NCBI GenBank assembly: GCA_002394465.1
Contig: DGTU01000064.1
Location: 1 to 17,547, forward strand
Direction: 5' to 3'
Source: Treponema sp. UBA4328
GTDB lineage: Bacteria; Spirochaetota; Spirochaetia; Treponematales; Treponemataceae
Length of the DNA stretch: 17,547 nt
The notes below the pieces were generated by a model. The model saw only the letters and a program-made list of their open reading frames with translations. It was not told the DNA's origin and made no database searches. Numbering within the stretch: position 1 is the stretch's first letter; every line of letters starts with the position of its first letter. A program made the translations under genes and the position numbers. Shown piece after piece: positions 1 through 4,735 of the stretch.

Positions 1-789
1 GACTACATCGGCGGCCGCTATTCATCAACTTCTGGTGTCGGTGGTGCAGTTCTTTCTCTCGCATTCGGAGCAAAAGTTTTCGATGACTTCCTCAAAGGAG
101 CTGCAGAAGAAGACAAACTCGCAGCAAACGAAGATATCCTCAAAAACCCGGCATTGCTCGATGCTTTGATTGGCGTTTACGAGCGCAATGTTCAGGAATA
201 TCCGGCAACAGCGGTTCTTCCCTACTCACAGGCTCTCTCCCGCTTCCCTGCTCACCTTCAGCAGCTCGACATGGAATCAAACGGAAAGAGCGTAAACCGC
301 TTCGGAGATGCAATCGACTATGTAACAGGACCTGTCATCTTCGGTGAACCAGGAACAAACGGCCAGCACTCATTCTACCAGCTTCTTCATCAGGGAACCG
401 ACATCGTTCCGCTTCAGTTCATCGCATTCAAGGAGAATCAGGCAGGAAACGATGTAATCATCGAGGACTCTACAAGCCAGAAAAAACTCGGTGCGAATGT
501 AACAGCCCAGATTATGGCTTTCGCATGCGGAAAGGATGACGCTGACCCGAACAAGACTTTCGCAGGTGAGCGGCCATCAAGCCTTATCTACGGAAAACAG
601 CTCACACCTGCAAGCCTCGGTGCACTTCTCGCACACTTCGAGAACAAAGTTATGTTCCAGGGATTTGTATGGAATCTAAACAGCTTCGATCAGGAAGGAG
701 TACAATTAGGCAAAAAATTAGCGAAATCCGTTTTAAGCGGACAAATGGACGGAGCATTAAAAGCTTTCGCTGACCTGATTGTAAGTTAA
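1..789 (+). CDS. pgi: Glucose-6-phosphate isomerase, 3' part, with replaced C-terminal tail
   Basis: The enzyme interconverts glucose 6-phosphate and fructose 6-phosphate in cytosolic glycolysis and gluconeogenesis. The reading frame is open from the first base, so the 5' part lies outside the window; 262 codons plus a TAA stop are visible. The start encodes DYIGGRYSSTSGVGG, a typical Pgi sugar-phosphate loop. Further on come GTNGQHSFYQLLHQG, the family signature that carries the conserved histidine, and VWNLNSFDQEGVQLGKKLA near the C-terminus. The last 30 residues are encoded by DNA with quite different codon choice (TTA for leucine four times, CAA for glutamine) from the rest of the gene, where CTC, CTT and CAG prevail. 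A second, more host-like version of the same 30 codons lies downstream at 884-977. The family assignment is certain; the origin of the present tail is inferred to be an insertion. Confidence 0.97.
   Translation, partial: DYIGGRYSSTSGVGGAVLSLAFGAKVFDDFLKGAAEEDKLAANEDILKNPALLDALIGVYERNVQEYPATAVLPYSQALSRFPAHLQQLDMESNGKSVNRFGDAIDYVTGPVIFGEPGTNGQHSFYQLLHQGTDIVPLQFIAFKENQAGNDVIIEDSTSQKKLGANVTAQIMAFACGKDDADPNKTFAGERPSSLIYGKQLTPASLGALLAHFENKVMFQGFVWNLNSFDQEGVQLGKKLAKSVLSGQMDGALKAFADLIVS
677..695 (+). repeat. 19-bp direct repeat, copy 1, inside pgi
   Basis: The 19 bases taaacagcttcgatcagga encode part of LNSFDQE in pgi. They recur without mismatch at 787-805. This copy marks the left edge of the foreign-looking tail. 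The leucine codon CTA at its start is not otherwise used in the visible part of pgi, so the repeat may have been brought in, or altered, by the inserting DNA. Confidence 0.95.
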
Positions 790-805
790 ACAGCTTCGAT
801 CAGGA
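787..805 (+). repeat. 19-bp direct repeat, copy 2, downstream of pgi stop
   Basis: This is identical to 677-695. The first three bases of this copy (TAA) are the present stop codon of pgi, so the repeat starts within the end of the replaced tail. It is followed directly by the first hairpin, not by the displaced pgi tail. The arrangement therefore differs from a simple target duplication. Confidence 0.95.
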
Positions 806-835
806 TAACGGGTGGATAATTTTAACCACCCGTTA
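806..835 (+). repeat. Inverted repeat 1 of the pgi insertion (10-bp perfect stem)
   Basis: TAACGGGTGG at 806-815 pairs perfectly with CCACCCGTTA at 826-835 around a 10-nt AT-rich loop. There is no T-run after it, so it is not an intrinsic terminator. CCCGTT (829-834) can instead pair with AACGGG (836-841), so two mutually exclusive folds are possible. Confidence 0.85.
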
Positions 836-837
836 AA

Positions 838-881
838 CGGGTCTGTCAAGACTTTAAGCGAAGCGTGTCTTGACGGACTCG
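838..881 (+). repeat. Inverted repeat 2 of the pgi insertion (about 15-bp stem)
   Basis: The arm at 838-852 (core GTCTGTCAAGAC) pairs with 867-881 (core GTCTTGACGGAC), with only wobble mismatches, around a 14-nt loop that contains GCGAAGC. No T-tract follows. Its position at the right junction with the displaced pgi tail fits a recognition or folding structure of the inserted DNA. Confidence 0.85.
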
Positions 882-883
882 TA

Positions 884-977
884 AGGCGTTCAGCTCGGAA
901 AGAAACTCGCAAAAACAGTTCTTTCTGGAAAAGCTGACGGCGCACTCAAAGCTTATACTGAACTTCTTGATTTGTAA
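884..977 (+). pseudogene. Orphan original 3' end of pgi
   Basis: Read in the frame GTT CAG CTC (888-896), this codes VQLGKKLAKTVLSGKADGAL and then KAYTELLDL before TAA at 975-977. It matches 21 of 30 residues of the present Pgi tail and uses the host codons CTC, CTT and CAG. It has no start codon or ribosome site of its own and is cut off from pgi by the upstream stop at 787-789. It is best read as the displaced ancestral tail. Confidence 0.88.
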
Positions 978-984
978 ATTTTAG

Positions 985-1014
985 ACGCGGATGCACACAG
1001 ATACACGCAGATAG
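985..1014 (+). repeat. Three imperfect 10-bp tandem units
   Basis: The units acgcggatgc, acacagatac and acgcagatag follow one another directly after the orphan pgi tail. They share the pattern ACRCRGATRS with few changes. Together with the insertion and the terminator downstream, they account for the 311-base gap between pgi and tatD. The function is unknown; this could be a fragment of a dispersed intergenic repeat. Confidence 0.55.
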
Positions 1015-1034
1015 TTTTGCAGAATAAATGATTT

Positions 1035-1091
1035 AAGCCACACGAATTGATCCTGATATACAAAGTCATTTTTCGTGTGGCTTATTTTTTT
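1035..1091 (+). terminator. Intrinsic terminator between convergent pgi and tatD
   Basis: AAGCCACACGAA (1035-1046) pairs perfectly with TTCGTGTGGCTT (1072-1083), followed by ATTTTTTT. The 25-nt loop is long. On the other strand the stem is followed by TAAATCATTT, so termination of tatD from the right is possible but weaker, and the stem lies beyond the tatD stop. Confidence 0.8.
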
Positions 1092-1100
1092 ATCGTATTT

Positions 1101-1964
1101 CTACAACTTAAACAATTCACGGATATTTTTATCTACAGTAAGGCTCAGTTCGCTTGCCAGTACACCGCGTGCATGAGAGACAAAATTATAGCAGTGTTCA
1201 ACCAGAACAGGCGTATTAACCTGACCGCGGAAAGGAACCGGAGCAAGATACGGAGCATCCGTCTCCATTAATATACGGTCTTCGGGAACATAATTAAGGA
1301 GTTCCGTCATTTCATCCATTTTTGCTTTTTTCGTATAGGTAACTGCCCCGCCAAATGCAATGTACCAGCCCAGATCCAGAAATTTACGTGCTTCTTCCCT
1401 GCCGTAGGAATAACAGTGAATAACACCTCTGTGCCAGCCCATGTTCTTTATGCAGTCGAGGGTATCTTCAAAGGCATCGCGGCTGTGAACGATAACGGGA
1501 AGGTTCATTTTTCGTGCAAGTTCTATCTGCATCTGAAACAGTTCACGTTCTCCCTCATAAACAGCCCTGTCAAAGTCACTTTCACACCGGCCGTCGACTC
1601 CCTCAGGATTCCAGTGATGGTCAAGACCGCACTCACCTATCGCTGCCAGATGAGACTTATCCATGAAAGTTTCAATCGATTCTTCAAGTTTTTTTACGGC
1701 CTGCACACGGTTTTTGATTTCATCAACATCAGGCCAGATTCCGGCAGAGTAATAAATCATTCTGTCTGCTTCTTCGCGAAGCCCATCCGGAAGGGAAGCA
1801 ATAGTCTCCTGCATCTGCACATGCCTTGAAAGAAGGTCGTCACACCTTGTACCGATATCAAGGGCAAAAAAAGTATTTCTTTCTGCAAGCTGAGTCAGAA
1901 TTTCTATTCCGTCAACTCCGCGTTCAATTATGTTATGAAAATGGAAATGTGTATCGCTGAACAT
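1101..1964 (-). CDS. tatD: TatD family metal-dependent hydrolase
   Basis: This is a cytoplasmic TIM-barrel DNase/hydrolase of the amidohydrolase superfamily. Family members cut DNA 3'-5' or remove D-Tyr-type adducts; the exact substrate here is not shown by the sequence. With the start at 1964 the protein has 287 residues, near the usual 255-290. Metal ligands are visible in order: DTHFHFH at 4-10 (H6, H8), ECGLD at 111-115 (E111), VIHSRD at 158-163 (H160), IHCYS at 182-186 (H183), and METDAPYLAP at 233-242 (D236). The frame is open upstream to 2081, but the family begins with M-x-x-DTH, so the internal ATG is chosen. No Shine-Dalgarno precedes it; a TATAAT lies only 6 nt upstream, so the mRNA may be almost leaderless. 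It is convergent with pgi and divergent from the small membrane protein gene. Confidence 0.93.
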   Translation of the reverse strand: MFSDTHFHFHNIIERGVDGIEILTQLAERNTFFALDIGTRCDDLLSRHVQMQETIASLPDGLREEADRMIYYSAGIWPDVDEIKNRVQAVKKLEESIETFMDKSHLAAIGECGLDHHWNPEGVDGRCESDFDRAVYEGERELFQMQIELARKMNLPVIVHSRDAFEDTLDCIKNMGWHRGVIHCYSYGREEARKFLDLGWYIAFGGAVTYTKKAKMDEMTELLNYVPEDRILMETDAPYLAPVPFRGQVNTPVLVEHCYNFVSHARGVLASELSLTVDKNIRELFKL

Positions 1965-1970
1965 GCATGC

Positions 1971-1976
1971 ATTATA
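1971..1976 (-). promoter_or_regulatory. Possible -10 element for tatD
   Basis: The minus strand reads TATAAT at 1976-1971, with the tatD ATG starting at 1964. Initiation about 7 nt downstream would fall on the start codon. The matching -35 position holds AAAACA, a poor match. An ACACAG-CT-CTGTGT inverted repeat (1983-1996) lies in the spacer region and could be an operator. Confidence 0.4.
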
Positions 1977-2016
1977 GCATATACACAGCTCTGTGTTTTT
2001 AAAAACATATCTCAAT

Positions 2017-2044
2017 TTGCTTTTTGATTTTATTATGCTATGAT
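2017..2044 (+). promoter_or_regulatory. Promoter for the first small membrane protein gene
   Basis: TTGCTT (2017-2022), 16 bp, then TATGAT (2039-2044), preceded by TGC, which gives an extended -10. Initiation near 2051 leaves a short leader containing the GAGGAG ribosome site. Confidence 0.5.
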
Positions 2045-2068
2045 TAAAAAAAATGAGGAGTAAAAAAT

Positions 2069-2344
2069 ATGGGTATAGCATCCTTGATTATGGGTATCAT
2101 CGCAATGATGATGAGTCTCGGTATTGAACTCGGACCTGTTGCTGGTGTTCCGGGCATTCTTTTTGCAGTTCTTGGAATTGTATTCGGCGCAATCGGAAAG
2201 AAAAAACCTGAAACCGCAGGCCTTGCAAAGGTCGGAATGGTACTCAGCATTCTCGCCCTTCTGTGGAACATAATAATGACGGTAGCCTGCGTAGCCTGCG
2301 TCAGCTGTTCATACGCTGCATACGAAGGTTTGCTGGCACAATAA
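2069..2344 (+). CDS. Small DUF4190-like membrane protein
   Basis: A 91-residue hydrophobic protein. The first segment (about 1-45) begins MGIASLIMGIIAMMMS and runs through GVPGILFAVLGIVFGAIG. A basic turn, KKKPETAGLAKVG, follows, then a second membrane segment (about 57-80) ending in a cysteine-rich ACVACVSC. The repeated 'A-SLxLGIIxxxxG...ALGxKxxxxAxLAxxGxxLSIL' pattern is that of DUF4190-type proteins, whose function is unknown. A GAGGAG site sits just upstream of the ATG. A related gene follows directly at 2422, so this is a tandem paralogous pair. No role can be assigned beyond being an inner-membrane protein. Confidence 0.8.
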   Translation: MGIASLIMGIIAMMMSLGIELGPVAGVPGILFAVLGIVFGAIGKKKPETAGLAKVGMVLSILALLWNIIMTVACVACVSCSYAAYEGLLAQ

Positions 2345-2361
2345 CACCCTGTTAAAAATCC

Positions 2362-2390
2362 TTGAAATAACAGATAATTAGTGCTAATAT
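2362..2390 (+). promoter_or_regulatory. Strong sigma-70-type promoter with extended -10
   Basis: TTGAAA (2362-2367), a 17-bp spacer, then TAATAT (2385-2390) preceded by TGC. It lies in the 77-bp gap before the second small membrane gene and would give a leader of about 25 nt carrying AGGAG. Confidence 0.75.
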
Positions 2391-2421
2391 GAGAAAATAT
2401 TTATTTTAATAGGAGAAAAAA

Positions 2422-2718
2422 ATGGCAGTAGCTTCACTGGTACTTGGTATCATATCTATGGCAAGCATTCTCGTGTTCGACTGGTGGACATGGGGTATCA
2501 TCGGTCTCATCACTGGTGCAATTGCAATCGTCCTCGGAGCTCTCGGCAAGAAAGATGCTGAGAAAGCAAAACTCGCTCACCTTGGTTTCATCTTCGGAAT
2601 CATTGGTGCTGCATTCGGTTTTGTATTCCTCGTAGGATGCTCAATCTGGTGTGCAGCATTTGCTGATGATTTTGCTTCAGCAGCAGCTGCAGCAGCATAC
2701 AGCAACAGCTGGTACTAA
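2422..2718 (+). CDS. Small DUF4190-like membrane protein, paralogue
   Basis: 98 residues, with the same plan as the preceding gene: MAVASLVLGIISM at the start, a hydrophobic segment with WWTWGIIGLITGAIAIVLGALG, the turn KKDAEKAKLAHLG (compare KKKPETAGLAKVG upstream), a second membrane segment (about 58-78), then an alanine-rich C-terminus. AGGAG precedes the ATG with good spacing. It has its own promoter and a strong terminator right after the stop, so it can be expressed as a single-gene unit. The shared layout supports duplication within this locus. Function unknown. Confidence 0.8.
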   Translation: MAVASLVLGIISMASILVFDWWTWGIIGLITGAIAIVLGALGKKDAEKAKLAHLGFIFGIIGAAFGFVFLVGCSIWCAAFADDFASAAAAAAYSNSWY

Positions 2719-2740
2719 TCTACCGTATTTTCTGATGAAC

Positions 2741-2766
2741 GGGGTGTTGAAAGGCACCCCTTTTTT
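2741..2766 (+). terminator. Intrinsic terminator after the DUF4190-like pair
   Basis: GGGGTG (2741-2746) pairs with CACCCC (2755-2760) and is followed by six T. It lies only 17 bases before the lgt start codon. Confidence 0.85.
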
Positions 2767-2782
2767 ATTTTAAACTTACTTT

Positions 2783-3574
2783 ATGTTTCCTTTCATTCAT
2801 TTTCAGATTTTTTCAAAAGACATTTTGATTCCACTGTACGGACTTTGTATCGTTGCAGGTCTTTTTTCAGCAGCATATACAGGCGTAAGGCTTTCAAAAA
2901 AATCCGGCCAGACACTGGAAAATTTTGCCATTGCAGCAACCTGCACCGGTTTCTTCGGTTTTCTCGGCGCAAAAATCATGTATGTGCTGGTTACCTTCCC
3001 GCCTTCAATGTATCTTTCTCAGCTGGCAAACATGCAGGGAGGCTATGTTTTTTACGGTGGTCTTATCCTCGGTCCGCTCGGACTTTATCTCGGCTCAAGG
3101 CTTGCACAGAGCAGAATCCTTGATTTCCTGAACATATTTGCGTGCGTACTTCCCCTGATCCATGCTTTCGGACGAATCGGCTGTTTCTGTGCAGGCTGCT
3201 GCTACGGCATTCCTTACGACGGGTTATTTGCCGTTCACTATCACAATCCTATTACTTCAGTCACCCCTGACATCGGAATTTTTCCGGTTCAGCTGCTTGA
3301 AAGCATCTGCAATTTCATTCTCTTTGCCATTCTGCTTATCTACACTATCCGCCATCTTGATACAATCTCTAAAAACTTCAGGGTCTGCCTGCTTTACGGT
3401 GCCGGATATTCAGTAATACGGTTTTTCCTTGAATTTCTTAGGGGAGATTCAATCCGCGGAGGCGTCGGGCTGCTTTCAACTTCACAGATAGTGAGCATAG
3501 TGCTGTTATTGCTTATAATAATTATTTTTGTTATCATAAAAATTGTCGAAAGACATGCCAGGATGGTGGAATAG
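2783..3574 (+). CDS. lgt: Prolipoprotein diacylglyceryl transferase-family membrane protein
   Basis: Lgt moves diacylglycerol from phosphatidylglycerol to the lipobox cysteine of prelipoproteins in the inner membrane. This 263-residue polytopic protein has the family layout: MFPFIHFQIF at the N-terminus, YVFYGGLILGPLG (88-100), HAFGRIGCFCAGCCYG (127-142), FPVQLLESICN (167-177) and SVIRFFLEFLRGD (210-222), where the Arg and Glu of the C-terminal helix are kept. The classical loop H-GRIGNF-N-E is altered: the asparagine after GRIG is cysteine and the loop is cysteine-rich. It may therefore be a divergent subfamily with another acceptor or role. There is no clear Shine-Dalgarno before the ATG, and a terminator ends 16 bases upstream. 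The last 18 nt, including TAG, lie inside tRNA-Leu. Confidence 0.85.
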   Translation: MFPFIHFQIFSKDILIPLYGLCIVAGLFSAAYTGVRLSKKSGQTLENFAIAATCTGFFGFLGAKIMYVLVTFPPSMYLSQLANMQGGYVFYGGLILGPLGLYLGSRLAQSRILDFLNIFACVLPLIHAFGRIGCFCAGCCYGIPYDGLFAVHYHNPITSVTPDIGIFPVQLLESICNFILFAILLIYTIRHLDTISKNFRVCLLYGAGYSVIRFFLEFLRGDSIRGGVGLLSTSQIVSIVLLLLIIIIFVIIKIVERHARMVE

Positions 3575-3644
3575 GTAGACACAAGGGACTTAAAATCCCT
3601 CGACAGCTAATACCGTCGTGCCGGTTCGATTCCGGTTCCTGGCA
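3557..3644 (+). tRNA. tRNA-Leu (anticodon UAA)
   Basis: The acceptor arms GCCAGGA (3557-3563) and TCCTGGC (3637-3643) pair fully. The anticodon stem AGGGA/TCCCT (3584-3588, 3596-3600) encloses CTTAAAA, giving anticodon TAA. A long variable arm marks a class II tRNA, and the T arm is CCGG-TTCGATT-CCGG. Discriminator A is at 3644, and CCA is not encoded. The first 18 nt also code for the end of the lgt-like gene, so processing of this tRNA from a read-through transcript would cut the 3' end of that mRNA. Confidence 0.96.
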
Positions 3645-3649
3645 TTAAC

Positions 3650-3680
3650 AAAAAAAGCTTCCCGAAGGGAAGCTTTTTTT
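3650..3680. terminator. Bidirectional intrinsic terminator
   Basis: A 14-bp perfect stem, AAAAAAAGCTTCCC (3650-3663) with GGGAAGCTTTTTTT (3667-3680), around a GAA loop. T-runs occur on both strands, so it can end the tRNA-Leu transcript from the left and the long minus-strand operon from the right. Confidence 0.93.
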
Positions 3681-3697
3681 GTTGTCAGTCTTATATT

Positions 3698-4159
3698 TTA
3701 TTTTACACGGCTGTAAAGCCCTGCCATTTCATCCCGCCAGTCACCGCGTTCGGCATCACGGGCTTCCCATTCAATGGTTTTCTGAATCGTAAAATGCTTT
3801 ATGTCGTGAATATTTTCAAAATGAAGGACTGCAAAACGTCCGTTTCCGATATACATAACGCGTTCGTTAGGACCAGGCTTTTCGGACTCATTCAATTTTG
3901 CGAGTACGCAGTCGAAATGAACCGGATTTCCGCTTCCGCGGTTATTGATTGCACTGGAAATTTCCGTAATAGGTTCGCCGCAGATTTCACAGACATGAGT
4001 CTGGCTTTTAAATTCCTTTATGGCGTTTTCCCTTTCCTCTATTTCCTTCTGCTGCTGAGAATTAAACTGAGGCCTTCTGTATTCTGAAGAACGCTGCCTG
4101 TTCTGTTCTCCGTTTCCGCCGCGATTTCTTCCGCGACGAAAGTTATTATTTCTTCCCAT
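3698..4159 (-). CDS. RG-rich zinc-finger-like protein, conserved hypothetical
   Basis: A 153-residue soluble protein. The N-terminus (1-30) is rich in Arg, Gly, Asn and Gln (MGRNNNFRRGRNRGG), resembling RNA-binding RGG tails. A linker helix (about 36-52) is followed by a C-x2-C (C57, C60) and H-x2-C (H81, C84) set in CEICGEPITEISSAINNRG...VHFDCVLAKL, a plausible zinc knuckle. The C-terminal part (100-153) includes NERVMYIGNGRFAVLHF and WEARDAERGDWRDEM. The ATG at 4159 is chosen because GGGAG lies just upstream; a longer frame to 4198 lacks this. It overlaps the end of the 62-aa gene by 14 nt and closes the operon, just before the terminator. A nucleic-acid role is inferred from composition only. 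Confidence 0.75.
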   Translation of the reverse strand: MGRNNNFRRGRNRGGNGEQNRQRSSEYRRPQFNSQQQKEIEERENAIKEFKSQTHVCEICGEPITEISSAINNRGSGNPVHFDCVLAKLNESEKPGPNERVMYIGNGRFAVLHFENIHDIKHFTIQKTIEWEARDAERGDWRDEMAGLYSRVK

Positions 4160-4334
4160 TTTTTCTCCCGGAATACACCTGCTCGGCGTCTTCAACAATA
4201 CGCCTGCTCAGTACCTGTGCAATCCGCTGGACGGCAAAATCAAGGTATTCATTATCATGAATCTTTTGTCTCAGTTCCATTATACGCGGAGAAAATTTTT
4301 TTGACAGAGAAGCTGAATTAGTATTTGCAATCAT
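4146..4334 (-). CDS. 62-aa protein resembling the C-terminal half of FlgM
   Basis: A short soluble protein starting with ATG inside the ATGA that also ends yraN, which implies translational coupling. After a polar N-terminus (MIANTNSASLSKKFS) it has PRIMELRQKIHDNEYLDFAV followed by QRIAQVLSRRIVE. FlgM anti-sigma-28 proteins have the related pattern '..RI..LK..I..G.Y.vd...IA..ll' in their sigma-binding C-terminal helices, so this could be a short FlgM or a FlgM-like regulator. The flagellar-type neighbours (FliK-like, FlhB C-terminal) agree. The likeness is by eye over about 30 residues and must be treated as tentative; otherwise it is an unknown small helical protein. It overlaps the next gene by 14 nt. 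Confidence 0.65.
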   Translation of the reverse strand: MIANTNSASLSKKFSPRIMELRQKIHDNEYLDFAVQRIAQVLSRRIVEDAEQVYSGRKNGKK

Positions 4335-4723
4335 ACGAGCTCCGAAAAAGCATTTTCAATATGGTAAACGGAGGGAAGTGAAGGCATGTCAACAATCAAA
4401 ACGTCAAATCTCACCACCCTGTTACTATATTCTCGATGATTTGAAAGAAACAATTTAGTTGTTTCTACAATTTTTTTTTGTTTTCTTCTGTCAAGACGGC
4501 GCATAAGGCTTTCCAGATCGCCGTTCGGATTAGCTTTTACTTCCGCAAAAACTAGAACTGAATTCTTCTGTGCAATTATATCAATTTCACCGGTTTTTGT
4601 CCGCCAGTTACGGCAGATAATTTCATACCCGCATTCACAAAGATACCTGCAGGCCTTTTCTTCTGCCACAGCCCCCTTTGCACGAGTCGAATTATTGTTC
4701 AGATTGATATTAAAGCCGTTCAA
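4331..4723 (-). CDS. yraN: YraN/UPF0102 family nuclease-fold protein
   Basis: A 130-residue member of UPF0102, a small restriction-endonuclease-like fold of uncertain function, often encoded near trmD-rplS or rnhB. The core motif GEIDIIAQKNSVLVFAEVKA (46-65) carries the acid-x-EVK pattern of the fold, with E47, D49, E62 and K64 as the would-be active site. It is preceded by AKGAVAEEKACRYLCECGYEIICRNWR. The frame opens with TTG directly after an in-frame TGA, and no ATG is available before the conserved region, so TTG at 4723 is the likely start. No clear ribosome site is seen; translation may continue from the gene 12 nt upstream. Its stop overlaps the next start (ATGA). Confidence 0.9.
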   Translation of the reverse strand: MNGFNINLNNNSTRAKGAVAEEKACRYLCECGYEIICRNWRTKTGEIDIIAQKNSVLVFAEVKANPNGDLESLMRRLDRRKQKKIVETTKLFLSNHREYSNRVVRFDVLIVDMPSLPSVYHIENAFSELV

Positions 4724-4735
4724 TCAGATGCAGTT

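Larger units (their letters stand above)
696..883 (+). mobile_element. 188-bp insertion in the 3' end of pgi, supplying a recoded tail
   Basis: Removing this segment joins codon GAA (694, 695 and 884) in frame to GGC GTT CAG at 885-893. This rebuilds an ordinary pgi of exactly the same length (263 codons with stop). The segment has three parts. First is a 94-nt coding tail with stop (696-789), about 62% identical in DNA and 21 of 30 in residues to the displaced tail. Second is a second copy of the 19-bp pgi repeat (787-805). Third is a strongly palindromic stretch (806-883). It encodes no recombinase, so it is either a miniature element mobilised in trans or the remnant of a larger one. The boundaries could shift by a few bases, because both sides share 'agg'. 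That it is an insertion is inferred from the intact rebuilt frame; the element family is unknown. Confidence 0.75.

Noticed and set aside
806..883. Integron attC site, suggested by GTTAAAC at 832-838 (fits GTTRRRY) and by known integrons in Treponema
   Set aside because: The opposite box reads GGATAAC and does not fit RYYYAAC, the stem is perfect without the unpaired extrahelical bases of attC, and no cassette gene or integrase is present. Kept only as an open alternative in the finding.
757..945. Minus-strand 62-codon open frame across the pgi end
   Set aside because: It spans the present tail, both hairpins and the orphan tail antisense, has no ribosome site and no family likeness.
1416..1829. 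Plus-strand 137-codon frame within tatD
   Set aside because: Shadow of the tatD coding strand; no ribosome site and no recognisable protein features.
1965..2081. N-terminal extension of TatD by 39 residues
   Set aside because: The extension overlaps the divergent gene and its promoter, and TatD proteins start at M-x-x-DTH.
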